Assembly (NCBI GenBank): GCA_038230035.1
Contig: JBBRNX010000024.1
Location: 1 to 38,824, forward strand
DNA from: Gaiella sp038230035
GTDB taxonomy: Bacteria; Actinomycetota; Thermoleophilia; Gaiellales; Gaiellaceae
Direction: 5' to 3'
Length of the DNA stretch: 38,824 nucleotides
Position 1 is the stretch's first letter, and the number at the start of each line of letters is the position of its first letter. The notes beneath the pieces were generated by a model. That model saw only the letters and a program-made list of their open reading frames with translations, did not search any database and was not told where the DNA came from. This document shows positions 24,472 through 33,838 of the stretch, one piece after another. The translations under genes were made by a program, and so were the position numbers.

Positions 24472-25023
24472 TCAGGCGTGGCAGTGCGCCTGAACGTAGG
24501 CCGAGATCTTTTGCCCGGCCGCAGCGACCTGCGGCTGACTGATCTCCTTCGAAGCTGCCTGCAGCTTTGCGAGCGTGTCGGCGCTCGGAACTTTCCCCGG
24601 CTTGAGATCAACGCCCTTCAACGCCTCCGCGTACTTGGCGAGGGCGTCACCGATGATCTTCAGCTGATCTCGAATCTCCGCCGGCGCCTTGTCGGCGAAC
24701 GCCTTGAACGCAGCCGCCTCGGAGCCGAGACCGGAAACTCCCGATGCCGCGCTGGCACTGATCGCCTTGGAGAACTCCTGCCCGAAACGCGTGAGGTTGC
24801 CGCAGCCCTTGAACGCGCCTGCGCCAGTTCCGCCGGTGGTCGTCGTCGTGGTCTCGTGCGTCGCAGTTGGCGCGGTCGTCGTCACGATCGCGCTGGTGGT
24901 CGGGGTGACGGTCACCGGTGCAGGGGAGCTGGACTTGCTGCTGCCGCCGCACCCTGCGGCTGCAAGCGCTGCCGCGAGCAGCACGGTCGCACCTGCCGCA
25001 TTCCGAACGGCGATTCTTCCCAT
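24472..25023 (-). CDS. Small lipoprotein, helical, unknown function
   Basis: A 183-residue lipoprotein. Signal peptide with lipobox LAAAGC (Cys near residue 25), followed by a Ser/Thr/Pro-rich linker (TTTAPTATHETTTTTTGG) and a helical domain of ~120 residues with Cys at both ends (KGCGNLTR... QAHCHA). No named family. AAGGAGG (25032-25038) is a strong Shine-Dalgarno 8 bases before the ATG and a TAGGCT -10 lies at 25056-25061, giving a leader of about 25 bases. The 3' end converges on the collagen-like gene at a shared terminator. Confidence 0.8.
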   Translation of the reverse strand: MGRIAVRNAAGATVLLAAALAAAGCGGSSKSSSPAPVTVTPTTSAIVTTTAPTATHETTTTTTGGTGAGAFKGCGNLTRFGQEFSKAISASAASGVSGLGSEAAAFKAFADKAPAEIRDQLKIIGDALAKYAEALKGVDLKPGKVPSADTLAKLQAASKEISQPQVAAAGQKISAYVQAHCHA

Positions 25024-25055
25024 CGAGCCTGCCTCCTTGAGCCGAGTTGGCGCCG

Positions 25056-25061
25056 AGCCTA
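25056..25061 (-). promoter_or_regulatory. -10 element of the lipoprotein gene (leadered)
   Basis: TAGGCT on the minus strand, 32 bases before the ATG, with a Shine-Dalgarno between; a contrast to the leaderless genes. Confidence 0.55.
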
Positions 25062-25074
25062 GCGCATCGGTCCG

Positions 25075-25830
25075 CTAGGAGACGATCGCTTCCAGCACGC
25101 TTTCCGGAATGTCGAAATTGGCGAACACGTCCTGGACGTCGTCGTTGTCCTCCAAGCCCTCGACAAGCCGGACGACGGTCTTCGCGACCGATTCGTCTGC
25201 GATCTCGACGGTCGTCTTGGGCACCATCGACAGACCCGCCGACTCGATGTCGAAGCCGGCGGCCTCGATCGCCTGGCGGACGGCGGTCAGGCTCTCCGGG
25301 GTCGAGTCGACCTGGTAGGTCGAGCCGTCGCGTTCGACGTCGTCGGCGCCGGCGTCCGCCGCAACGAGCACGAGCTCGTCCTCGTCCACGCCGTCCGCGC
25401 CGACGAGAACGACGCCACGTCGCTCGAACTGCCAGGCGACCGCACCGGTCGCTCCGAGGTTGCCGCCGTGCTTCGAGAACAGGAACCTGACGTCGGAAGC
25501 TGTCCGGTTGCGGTTGTCGGTCAACGCCTCGACGAGGACGGCGACACCCTCTGGCCCGTACCCCTCGTAGATCACCGTCTCGAAGGTCGAGCCGTCCGCG
25601 CCCTCGCCTGAGCCTCTCGCGATGGCGCGCTCGATGTTGTCCTTCGGCATCGAGAAGGAGCGCGCTTTCTCCACCGCGTTCTGCAGCGCCAGGTTGCCGG
25701 CCGGGTCAGGCCCACCCTCCTTCGCTGCGACGATGATCGCCCGGGACAGCTTGGAGAACAGCTTGCCCCGCTTGACGTCGGCTGCGCCTTTCTTGTGCTT
25801 GATGCTCGACCACTTGCTATGCCCTGACAC
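25075..25830 (-). CDS. yebC: YebC/PmpR-family protein
   Basis: A 251-residue member of the YebC family, known as transcription regulators and, more recently, as ribosome-associated factors for hard-to-translate proline-rich stretches. The hallmark N-terminus SGHSKWSSIKHKKGAADVKRGKLFSKL is present, as are GGNLGATGAVAWQFERRG in the middle and the three-domain length. GTG start at 25830 overlaps the end of pdxT by 14 bases; GGGAGGG just upstream is a Shine-Dalgarno. In related genomes yebC usually precedes ruvC directly; here two genes are inserted. Confidence 0.95.
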   Translation of the reverse strand: MSGHSKWSSIKHKKGAADVKRGKLFSKLSRAIIVAAKEGGPDPAGNLALQNAVEKARSFSMPKDNIERAIARGSGEGADGSTFETVIYEGYGPEGVAVLVEALTDNRNRTASDVRFLFSKHGGNLGATGAVAWQFERRGVVLVGADGVDEDELVLVAADAGADDVERDGSTYQVDSTPESLTAVRQAIEAAGFDIESAGLSMVPKTTVEIADESVAKTVVRLVEGLEDNDDVQDVFANFDIPESVLEAIVS

Positions 25831-26371
25831 GCGTTCCCTCCCTCGCCAGTTCCAAGAATCGCTCGTGGATCCGCGCGTCGCCGGTCAGCTCCGGGTGGAA
25901 CGACGCGACGAGGATCCTGCCTTCGCGGGCGAGCACGGCGTGCCCGTCGACTGTTGCCATAACCTCCACGTCGGGACCGGCGTCGCTAATCCAAGGCGCA
26001 CGGATGAAGACAGCGTGGAACGGCTCATCCTCGCCCGCAATGTCGATATCTGCTTCGAAGCTCGACACCTGGCGACCGAAGGCGTTCCGCTCGACGGCTA
26101 TGTCGATCAAACCGAGCCGCTCGCGATCGAGCACGATCATCCCGGCGCAGGTTCCGAACACGGCGCCGTCGAAATGCCGGATCGCGTTGTCCAGCCCGTA
26201 GAGCCCGGCAAGGCGGAGGATCGTCGTCGACTCGCCGCCGGGTATGACAAGCCCGTCGAGATCTTCGAACTGGTGCGGCAGGCGGACCTCCACGACGTCC
26301 GCACCCAGCCGCTCGAGCATCACGGCATGCTCACGGAACGCGCCCTGCAGCGCGAGAACCCCAATCTTCAT
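25817..26371 (-). CDS. pdxT: Pyridoxal 5'-phosphate synthase glutaminase subunit PdxT
   Basis: A 184-residue class I glutaminase that feeds ammonia to PdxS. GGEST oxyanion-side motif (45-49), nucleophile C75 in FGTCAGM, and the H159-E161 pair in SFHPELT complete the triad. ATG 26371 lies 6 bases after a TACGAT hexamer. Frames extending upstream are not needed. It is separated from pdxS by a membrane-protein gene, which is uncommon, but all three point the same way. Confidence 0.95.
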   Translation of the reverse strand: MKIGVLALQGAFREHAVMLERLGADVVEVRLPHQFEDLDGLVIPGGESTTILRLAGLYGLDNAIRHFDGAVFGTCAGMIVLDRERLGLIDIAVERNAFGRQVSSFEADIDIAGEDEPFHAVFIRAPWISDAGPDVEVMATVDGHAVLAREGRILVASFHPELTGDARIHERFLELAREGTRVRA

Positions 26372-26377
26372 GCCCGA

Positions 26378-26383
26378 ATCGTA
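26378..26383 (-). promoter_or_regulatory. -10 element, leaderless start of pdxT
   Basis: TACGAT on the minus strand, 6 bases before ATG 26371. Confidence 0.65.
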
Positions 26384-26390
26384 CTGGGCG

Positions 26391-27365
26391 CTATACGAGC
26401 TCGGCTGCGCCGTGTCGGCGATGGAGGAGCATGCCGACGAGCGCGAGGAACAAGCCGAGGCAGAGGTAGGCGACTGGGCCTTGCCACGGCGAGTAAGAGA
26501 CGTCGAGCGTCGTCGTCGAGTCCGCGCCCAATTGAAGCGTGCCGCCCGCAGCCGACGAGGATCCGACTGTCGTGGACGACACGACCCCGCCGCCGCCCAC
26601 CCCGAAGAGCGGGACGAACGCGGGCGGCGCCGAGTAGTGCCCGGTCGCCGCCACCAGTCCGAGCGCTCCCAGCACCGCGTAGCTCGAGCGGCGTAGCGCT
26701 GCCCCGTGTCCGATGTAGACGAGCGCGGCAACGATTATCAGCGCCCACTGGAAGTCGGTCGAATGCCAGAAGAAGAGGAGCGCTCCGCCGATCTGCAGGC
26801 CGGCCGCGACGTGCAGCCAGAAGCCGTACGGCCTCCGATCGCCAGTGTCCAGCCGCCGCCCGACGACGTAGAAGACGACGCCGACGAAGAGGGTGACCCA
26901 CGCGCTCCAGTTGCCCCCGCTCGAGAGGACGTCGGTGACGAAAAACCACGCGGCGCCCGCCGCGATCGCGACGAAGAGCGGGAGGCGGAGGCGCCTCAGT
27001 GCGACGAGGGCGGCTAGCAGCACGAGCAGCTCGAGCCCGAGATCGCCCCAGAAGAAACCAGAGAAGGGTCCCGGCTTGCTCGTCAGCCAGTCGAACCAAT
27101 GGAAGAAGGCGCCGACCATCGCCGCGAACAGGCCGACCGCGACCACGCCGAACAATCCCGCGACGAGCGGGCGCTCCCGCCGGTGGAAGATCCTGGTCAG
27201 CCCGACGGCTACGGCGAAAAACAGAACCGACCACCCCGCCCATGCGCCCGATCCGTGCTCGCCGGCGATGACCAACTGCCACTCGAGAGCGGAACTGAGC
27301 GCGAGGAGGGCACCCGCATAGATGAGGAAGGACGCGCTGGTCCAGCCTGCCCTGACGACCCTCAC
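26391..27365 (-). CDS. Polytopic membrane protein of unknown function
   Basis: A 324-residue protein with about nine hydrophobic helices, several rich in Trp/Phe (GAFFHWFDWLTS, GFFWGDLG), and a Gly/Ser/Thr-rich outside loop (GVGGGGVVSSTTVGSSSAAGGTLQLGADSTT) before the last helix. No named family is recognised. GTG start fixed by a -10 hexamer 6 bases upstream. Lies between pdxS and pdxT on the same strand; the PLP link is positional only. Confidence 0.75.
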   Translation of the reverse strand: MRVVRAGWTSASFLIYAGALLALSSALEWQLVIAGEHGSGAWAGWSVLFFAVAVGLTRIFHRRERPLVAGLFGVVAVGLFAAMVGAFFHWFDWLTSKPGPFSGFFWGDLGLELLVLLAALVALRRLRLPLFVAIAAGAAWFFVTDVLSSGGNWSAWVTLFVGVVFYVVGRRLDTGDRRPYGFWLHVAAGLQIGGALLFFWHSTDFQWALIIVAALVYIGHGAALRRSSYAVLGALGLVAATGHYSAPPAFVPLFGVGGGGVVSSTTVGSSSAAGGTLQLGADSTTTLDVSYSPWQGPVAYLCLGLFLALVGMLLHRRHGAAELV

Positions 27366-27371
27366 GCGTTG

Positions 27372-27377
27372 ACCGTA
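27372..27377 (-). promoter_or_regulatory. -10 element, leaderless start of the membrane protein
   Basis: TACGGT on the minus strand, 6 bases before GTG 27365. Confidence 0.6.
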
Positions 27378-27410
27378 ACTCGGGCGCCGGACGGCGCCCG
27401 GTGCTCCGTG

Positions 27411-28307
27411 CTACCAGCCGCGGACTTCGAGCCGCTCGTCTTCGCGAAGCGAGGCGGATGAGATTCCGACCATCGGTTCGCCGAGACCGGCCGACACGTC
27501 GGCGAGAACCTTCGGATCGGCGAAGTGCGTCGTCGCCTCGACGATCGCCCTCGCCCGGCGATCCGGGTCGCCAGACTTGAAGATCCCTGAGCCGACGAAG
27601 ACGCCGTCCGCGCCGAGTTGCATGCAGAGCGACGCATCGGCCGGAGTCGCGATGCCCCCAGCAGTGAAGGTGACGACGGGCAGACGACCGTTCTCGGCCA
27701 CCCAACGGACGAGTTCGTGCGGGGCGCGCAGCTCCTTCGCTTCCGCGTAGAGCTCTTCTTCGCGCAGCGAGCCGAGCCGCCGGATGCCGCCGAACACCGA
27801 GCGCATGTGCGTCACGGCGTTGACGATGTCGCCGGTTCCAGCCTCGCCCTTGGTACGGATCATCGCGGCACCTTCGGTGATGCGCCGCAGCGCCTCGCCG
27901 AGATTGGTGGCGCCGCAGACGAACGGGACGGTGAACTTCCATTTGTCGACGTGATGTTCGACATCGGCGGGCGTCAGCACCTCCGACTCGTCGATGTAGT
28001 CGACCTCGAGCGCCTCGAGGATCTGCGCCTCGGCAAAGTGGCCGATGCGGCACTTGGCCATAACCGGAATGGACACGGCCTCCTGGATCTCCCGGATCAT
28101 CTGCGGGTCGGACATGCGGGCAACGCCGCCGTCCCGCCGGATATCAGCCGGAACGCGCTCGAGCGCCATCACCGCGCAGGCGCCGGCTTCCTCAGCGATT
28201 CGCGCCTGTTCGGCGTCGACGACATCCATGATGACGCCGCCTTTGAGCATCTCGGCGAGACCCGTCTTGACGCGCATGGTTCCGTGTTCAGCGCCGTGCT
28301 CTGCCAT
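27411..28307 (-). CDS. pdxS: Pyridoxal 5'-phosphate synthase subunit PdxS
   Basis: A 298-residue TIM-barrel synthase that makes PLP from ribose 5-phosphate, glyceraldehyde 3-phosphate and ammonia from PdxT. Conserved parts: GLAEMLKGGVIMDVV (active-site Asp), VMAKCRIGHFAEAQ (Lys), GTGDIVNAVTHMR (phosphate/lysine region), and TFTAGGIATPADA with GADGVFVGSGIFKS. ATG 28307, six bases after a TACACT hexamer, gives the expected N-terminus (MAEHGAEHGTMRVKTG); the longer frame upstream is rejected. Confidence 0.97.
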   Translation of the reverse strand: MAEHGAEHGTMRVKTGLAEMLKGGVIMDVVDAEQARIAEEAGACAVMALERVPADIRRDGGVARMSDPQMIREIQEAVSIPVMAKCRIGHFAEAQILEALEVDYIDESEVLTPADVEHHVDKWKFTVPFVCGATNLGEALRRITEGAAMIRTKGEAGTGDIVNAVTHMRSVFGGIRRLGSLREEELYAEAKELRAPHELVRWVAENGRLPVVTFTAGGIATPADASLCMQLGADGVFVGSGIFKSGDPDRRARAIVEATTHFADPKVLADVSAGLGEPMVGISSASLREDERLEVRGW

Positions 28308-28313
28308 GCGATG

Positions 28314-28319
28314 AGTGTA
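28314..28319 (-). promoter_or_regulatory. -10 element, leaderless start of pdxS
   Basis: TACACT on the minus strand, 6 bases before ATG 28307. Confidence 0.65.
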
Positions 28320-28325
28320 GCCACG

Positions 28326-28364
28326 CCCGACGGCCGCCTGCACGAATACGAGACGGCCGTCGGG
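28326..28364 (-). terminator. Hairpin terminator after the proline/alanine-rich membrane gene
   Basis: CCCGACGGCCG (28326-28336) is the exact reverse complement of 28354-28364, an 11-bp stem 14 bases past the stop at 28379. No T-run follows. It lies just upstream of the pdxS -10 element, so it may also insulate pdxS. Confidence 0.7.
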
Positions 28365-28378
28365 TGGAAAACGGGAAG

Positions 28379-28972
28379 CTAGGAGATGCCGCCCGACGGT
28401 TCGTCGGCTGGTGGCGCGGGAGCCGCAGGTGCCTCGGGAGCGGGTGCCTGTGGCGTGGGTGCCTCAGGCGCCGGCGGAGGCGCCGGCGTGCTGGCCCCGG
28501 CCGACGAACCACCCGCTGATGCCGTCATCGACGACACCTTGGCCTTGACGTCCGAGAGACTCTCGCCTGCTGCTTGCATGGTCATCCAAGCGCCGGCGAC
28601 AATCGCGATTGCGAAGAGCAGCCCGAGCCACGCCCATATGGTCCGATCGACGAACGAATCGGCGAAGCCGCCGCCCGGCTTCGACAGCACGCGGATGATG
28701 ACGAACAGGAGGAGCAGAACCGCGAGACCGGCAGTGACCATCGAGTTGCTGATGCCACCGAGGTTGATGTCGACGCCGGCAATGCGGAGCCCGATCCAGA
28801 CGAGGATCGCGAGCAGCAGTAGTCCGGCGAGGAAGCCGAGGCCGTGCCACATATTCTCGCCGTAGCTCGTGTGCTTCACCGTGTACCAGTGGAAGAACGA
28901 GTCGATGAGAAGGAGTACCGAGGCGCCGAGTGTGACCTGAGCGCCTTTGGAGAGGGTGCGCAGCTTGTCCAT
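28379..28972 (-). CDS. Membrane protein with Pro/Ala-rich tail
   Basis: A 197-residue protein starting MDKLRTLSKGAQVTLGASVLLLIDSFFHWY, with about four hydrophobic helices between residues 13 and 130 and a hydrophilic tail made of Ala/Pro/Ser/Glu repeats (PAPPPAPEAPTPQAPAPEAP). The first helix with FFHWY is typical of DUF-type small actinobacterial membrane proteins, but I cannot name the family. The tail is likely disordered. An AGGAAAAG stretch 8 bases or so before the ATG may act as ribosome site. It is divergent from citrate synthase. Confidence 0.75.
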   Translation of the reverse strand: MDKLRTLSKGAQVTLGASVLLLIDSFFHWYTVKHTSYGENMWHGLGFLAGLLLLAILVWIGLRIAGVDINLGGISNSMVTAGLAVLLLLFVIIRVLSKPGGGFADSFVDRTIWAWLGLLFAIAIVAGAWMTMQAAGESLSDVKAKVSSMTASAGGSSAGASTPAPPPAPEAPTPQAPAPEAPAAPAPPADEPSGGIS

Positions 28973-29109
28973 TTTGCGAACTTTTCCTTTCCCGATTTGG
29001 CCGGACCCTCGAAATCCGGTGCCCGATGTGAGAAACATACGCCTGTTTCGGCGTGACTCCTCTCCCCACGGTCGGTTTGTACTCTCCGGCCCCGAAGTTG
29101 CGCCGTCTC

Positions 29110-29136
29110 GTGGGAGCCCGCTTTGCGGGCTCTCAC
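29110..29136 (+). other. Strong hairpin upstream of citrate synthase
   Basis: GTGGGAGCCCGC-TTT-GCGGGCTCTCAC forms a 12-bp stem (one G-T pair) with a three-base loop, 45 bases before the gltA start and 32 bases before its -10. As the gltA message should begin at its GTG, the hairpin is probably not in that RNA; it could end an upstream transcript or be a protein site. Confidence 0.55.
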
Positions 29137-29167
29137 TCTTCAAGGGCTTGGCCGATGGGCTCCGTGG

Positions 29168-29173
29168 TAGCGT
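29168..29173 (+). promoter_or_regulatory. -10 element, leaderless start of citrate synthase
   Basis: TAGCGT, 7 bases before GTG 29181. Confidence 0.6.
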
Positions 29174-29180
29174 CGCGGAC

Positions 29181-30461
<1,281 letters not shown>

Positions 30462-30531
30462 TCTCGCCCGCGCTTCGCGAGAGTGCTCGCCGGACGAAAC
30501 GAAATGTGGCGTCAGCCGTATTGAGTGTTCG

Positions 30532-31086
30532 ATGACGACGAAGAGCGACGCTCAGTTGATCCTCGAGGCGAGAACGGACCCTGACGCGTTCGGCGAGTTG
30601 TATCGCCGCCATGTCCGGGCCGTCAGTTCGTTCCTCGGTGGACGCGTGCCCGAGCGGGTCGCCGGCGAGCTGACCGCCGAGACGTTCGCGCAAGCCGCCC
30701 TTTCGCTCAAGCGTTTCCGCGACGAGGCCGGCGGCTCGGGTTTGCCGTGGCTCTACGGAATCGCTCGCAATCTGCTCCGCACCTACCACGAGCGCGAGCG
30801 CATCGAGTCGAGAGCACGACAGCGACTGGGAATGCCCATCCACGCCTATGAGCTCGATCTCGACGAGGCTGACCGGCGTCTCGACGCGGAGCGACTTGCA
30901 CCGGACATCGGCCTGGCGCTCGACTCGCTGCCGACCTCCCAGCGGCGTGCGCTCGAGCTCCGCGTCGTCGACGAGCTTCCCTACAAGCAGGTCGCACTGT
31001 CACTCGGTTGTACCGAGGTCGCCGCCCGCATTCGCGTTGCGCGAGCACTCGGCTCGCTCTCCCGACTCCTGAAAGGAGCTTCATGA
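30532..31086 (+). CDS. ECF-type RNA polymerase sigma factor
   Basis: A 184-residue sigma-70 family protein with only regions 2 and 4. Region 2: DAFGELYRRHVRAVSSFLGGRV... LTAETFAQAALSLKRFR... PWLYGIARNLLRTYHERER. Region 4: LDSLPTSQRRALELRVVDELPYKQVALSLGCTEVAARIRVARALGSL (helix-turn-helix). Target promoters are unknown. No clean -10 or Shine-Dalgarno precedes the ATG. The next gene starts within its stop codon (ATGA) and encodes a membrane protein, the usual place for an anti-sigma partner. Confidence 0.88.
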   Translation: MTTKSDAQLILEARTDPDAFGELYRRHVRAVSSFLGGRVPERVAGELTAETFAQAALSLKRFRDEAGGSGLPWLYGIARNLLRTYHERERIESRARQRLGMPIHAYELDLDEADRRLDAERLAPDIGLALDSLPTSQRRALELRVVDELPYKQVALSLGCTEVAARIRVARALGSLSRLLKGAS

Positions 31087-31709
31087 TGACGACTGATTTC
31101 GAGGCACTCGGACACGACCTCCAGCTTGCAGTCGGACGAGCCATCCACATGCGCCAGCGATGGCGCCGTCATACGCGCTTTGCGGCGATCTCAGTCGTGG
31201 CTGCGGGCGCTTCCGCAGCGGTGGCGATCGCGAGCGGAATCGGGCCGGACCTCCAGCTCGACCCGACGAAATGGACGATCCTCGGCGGCGGCAACGTCGA
31301 CTCCGGCCGGGGCGCCTACGTGCACGCAACGAACCGGCAGGACGGGTCGCACTCGACCTTCCTCGTCGAGCACGACTCCGGCCTGCCTGCGTATCAGTCC
31401 TTCCTGCTGCACGAGAAGACGCTCGCCGCGGCCGAAACGACCTCTCCGATGCCTGTTCGCGTTGAGAAGGGCGAGCTCTGCACCCCTTCCGCGCTGACGC
31501 GGGCCGAGTCGATAGCACTCGTCACACTGCGGTCGGCGTTCGCGCCAGGCACCAACCTCGACGCGACGAGATCGGCCGTCGACGGCGCGCTCGCCTCCGC
31601 ATTCGCGGCCTCGCCGTGTCGCGGCCTGGAGTATGCAGGCGAGCAGGCTCGGCTCGTCTACGCCGGACGCGAGCCGCAGTCGAAGCTGATGCCGGGAGCC
31701 CAGGGATAG
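31083..31709 (+). CDS. Membrane-anchored protein paired with the ECF sigma factor
   Basis: A 208-residue protein with a basic N-terminus (GRAIHMRQRWRRHTR), one membrane helix (about residues 34-52) and an extracellular part with two Cys (LCTPS, SPCRG). The place fits an anti-sigma factor, but no zinc-finger HxxxCxxC motif is visible, so this role is inferred. AAGGAG (31073-31078) is a Shine-Dalgarno inside the sigma gene; it is 4 bases before ATG 31083 and 7 before ATG 31086, so the start may be the second ATG. Confidence 0.7.
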   Translation: MMTTDFEALGHDLQLAVGRAIHMRQRWRRHTRFAAISVVAAGASAAVAIASGIGPDLQLDPTKWTILGGGNVDSGRGAYVHATNRQDGSHSTFLVEHDSGLPAYQSFLLHEKTLAAAETTSPMPVRVEKGELCTPSALTRAESIALVTLRSAFAPGTNLDATRSAVDGALASAFAASPCRGLEYAGEQARLVYAGREPQSKLMPGAQG

Positions 31710-31712
31710 CCT

Positions 31713-32678
31713 TTGCGCCCGACGGAGACCCCCGAGCTGCTTCTTCGCAGCGCGAATCTCGACGACGTCGACCGCATCGCGGCAACGCTCGACGAGTGCA
31801 CGCGCTTGTACCTCGACCGCCCGTGCACGACCGAGGAGGCGAAGGAGAGGCTCGAGCAAGGGGACGCGGTGATCGCGCTCAGGCCTTCGGGAGATGCGGT
31901 CGGCTTCGGTGCCGCATGGCTGGCGGTGCACGACGAGGTACGGCTGTTCGCCCGCGTGCGGCCGTCGGCCAAGGGAGCTGGCGTCGGGAGCGCGTTGCTC
32001 GAGTGGCTCGAGCGCCGCGGTGAGGAGCTGGCGCGGGAAGCTTGCCTCAGCAGCGAGGCGGTACTGACGCTTACCCATTGGGCGCGCGACGAGGCCGCTC
32101 CGCGGCTGCTCGCAGGCAAGGGTTTCGCACCGGTCCGCTACTTCCTCGAGATGCAGGTGAACCTGCCCGAGGCGAGCCGGCGCGAGCGACCGTGGCCGGA
32201 GAGCATCAAGCTGCGGACGTTCTCCGACGGCGTCGACGACACAGAGCTGTTCGCGGCGTTCGGCGACGCATTCGCCGACCACTGGGGCAACGATCAGACC
32301 GACGCGGGAGATTGGTGGGAGGAGCTCCGCGACGGTGCGAGCGCCGGCTTCGACCCTTCTCTGTGGTTCCTCGCCTGCGAGCGCCAGACCATCGTCGGCT
32401 TTTCGATCTGCCGCGAGCGCGAGGTAGACGGCGAAACGATCGGGTGGATCTCAGTCCTGGGTGTGCGCCCGGCGTGGCGCGGCCGGGGCTTCGACGAACA
32501 GCTGCTCGAACACAGCATGAGCATGCTCCACGAACGCGGCCTTCGGCGCGCTGCGCTGAACGTCGATGCCGAGAACGTCACCTCGGCTCTACGGCTCTAC
32601 ACGAAGCTTGGCATGCAGCCGAAACCGTCGTTCACGATCTGGTCGAAGACCATCGCGGAGGAGCGTGCAGACGCGTAG
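31713..32678 (+). CDS. Tandem GNAT N-acetyltransferase
   Basis: A 321-residue protein of two GNAT domains. The first (~1-150) has a degenerate acetyl-CoA loop (VRPSAKGAGVGSALLEWL), the second (~160-315) a clear one: VRPAWRGRGFDEQLLEHSMSML, followed by NVDAENVTSALRLYTKLGM. This layout resembles the mycothiol synthase MshD type, but mycothiol is not assumed. A TTG at 31713 is the given start, 3 bases past the previous stop; no Shine-Dalgarno is seen close to it, so the N-terminus is uncertain. Co-oriented with the sigma/anti-sigma-like pair. Confidence 0.8.
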   Translation: MRPTETPELLLRSANLDDVDRIAATLDECTRLYLDRPCTTEEAKERLEQGDAVIALRPSGDAVGFGAAWLAVHDEVRLFARVRPSAKGAGVGSALLEWLERRGEELAREACLSSEAVLTLTHWARDEAAPRLLAGKGFAPVRYFLEMQVNLPEASRRERPWPESIKLRTFSDGVDDTELFAAFGDAFADHWGNDQTDAGDWWEELRDGASAGFDPSLWFLACERQTIVGFSICREREVDGETIGWISVLGVRPAWRGRGFDEQLLEHSMSMLHERGLRRAALNVDAENVTSALRLYTKLGMQPKPSFTIWSKTIAEERADA

Positions 32679-32717
32679 GCTCGGCGATGCCCTGTCCAGG
32701 ACTGCTCTGACCACGTG

Positions 32718-33299
32718 ATGAAGCCCGAGCGCATGAACGCCTTCACCGACGGCGTGATCGCGATTCTCATCACGATCCTCGTTCTCGAGCTCCGACCGCC
32801 CAGCGGGCACCATCTCGCCGACATCCTGGACGAGAAGGGCAAGCTGCTCGCGTATGTCCTGAGCTTCGTGTTCGTCGCGATATACTGGGTGAACCATCAC
32901 CATCTGTTTCAGATCGTGCATCGCGTCGACGGGCGAACGCTGTGGGCGAACATCCACCTGCTCTTCTGGCTGTCGCTGACGCCGATCGCGACGGCCTGGC
33001 TCGGCGAGTCGGGTGTGGAGCCTGGCCCCGTCGCTGCGTACGCAATTCTGTTGCTGGGCTGCGCCGTCGCTTTCACGCTGCTGACACTGTCATTGTTGGC
33101 CGTCCATGAGTCGGACTCGCAGCTCGCGCAGGCAATCGGCAGCGATCGCAAGGGCAAGGCCTCGCTCGCGCTCTATCTCGTGGCGCTTGCCCTCTCGTTC
33201 GTCGTCCCGTGGGTTTCCATCGCACTCTTCGTCGCCGTGGCGCTCCTCTGGTTCGTCCCGGACCGCCGCGTCGAGCGTGTGATCGGTAGCGGCCGATAA
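32718..33299 (+). CDS. TMEM175-family potassium channel-like membrane protein (DUF1211)
   Basis: A 193-residue membrane protein with six hydrophobic helices. The signature at the start, R-M-N-A-F-T-D-G-V-I-A-I (residues 5-16), matches the R-x-x-x-F-S/T-D motif of the pore helix in bacterial TMEM175 channels, and HHH in the second-helix loop region fits as well. Homotetramer formation is known for the family. GTG 32715 directly precedes ATG 32718; the ATG is preferred. No clear promoter is seen. Confidence 0.85.
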   Translation: MKPERMNAFTDGVIAILITILVLELRPPSGHHLADILDEKGKLLAYVLSFVFVAIYWVNHHHLFQIVHRVDGRTLWANIHLLFWLSLTPIATAWLGESGVEPGPVAAYAILLLGCAVAFTLLTLSLLAVHESDSQLAQAIGSDRKGKASLALYLVALALSFVVPWVSIALFVAVALLWFVPDRRVERVIGSGR

Positions 33300-33311
33300 C
33301 CGGCGAGGCGG

Positions 33312-33812
33312 TCAGGCTGGGCAGCCGAGCTCGCTACGGACGATCGGGCTGGTCTCGCTGTCTGCCGGACTGCCGAAACGCTCCCGGAACGTGAACGCAA
33401 ACTGAGTCGGGCCGTGCTCCCCCAGATACGCGAGGCGCGCCTGCGCTTCTTCGACGGTCGGGAGGTGGCCGCTCGGGTTCCACCACAGCGCCATGTGGAG
33501 GTCGAGGTGCTCGAACCACTCCTTCCGGCGGCGCATGACCGCGACGTGGTCGGAGCGGTAGACGAACGCCGCGAGATCGTCGGGCGACTCCCAGACGGAC
33601 ATGTTCACGATGATGAGCTCGTCGTCGAACGCGCGGATCGACGTCGCGTTCCCGTCTTCACCCTGTAGGCGCCAGACAAACCCGGGAGCCGAATCGGCGA
33701 GGGCGTTGACCTCGTCGAGCCTGGCGACGAACTCGGTGAGCAACGGCGAATCGACGGGCGCCTTGGCCCGGGCGATGTTGATCTGAGCAAGCTGGAAGCC
33801 GGAGTCGTCGAT
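33312..33812 (-). CDS. DUF3291-like protein without a normal start codon
   Basis: The conserved frame begins before any ATG, GTG or TTG: residues FQLAQINIARAKAP... precede the first possible start (TTG 33743), and DUF3291-type relatives, as I recall, carry this N-terminal strand. A TAGTTT hexamer (33824-33819) lies 6 bases before codon ATC at 33812, exactly the leaderless spacing, so ATC may be the start (166 residues). Otherwise the gene is truncated to TTG 33743 (143 residues) or inactive. Body features: FVWRLQ, MSVWESPDDLAAFVYRSDH, FEHLDLHMALWW, which match the family. Divergent from the HD-LuxR gene. Confidence 0.7.
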   Translation of the reverse strand: MDDSGFQLAQINIARAKAPVDSPLLTEFVARLDEVNALADSAPGFVWRLQGEDGNATSIRAFDDELIIVNMSVWESPDDLAAFVYRSDHVAVMRRRKEWFEHLDLHMALWWNPSGHLPTVEEAQARLAYLGEHGPTQFAFTFRERFGSPADSETSPIVRSELGCPA

Positions 33813-33818
33813 CCGGCG

Positions 33819-33824
33819 AAACTA
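33819..33824 (-). promoter_or_regulatory. -10 element pointing to an ATC codon
   Basis: TAGTTT on the minus strand, 6 bases before ATC 33812. Its TAG is in frame with the gene, so the coding sequence cannot begin upstream. Confidence 0.5.
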
Positions 33825-33838
33825 CAGCACGAGCGTCA

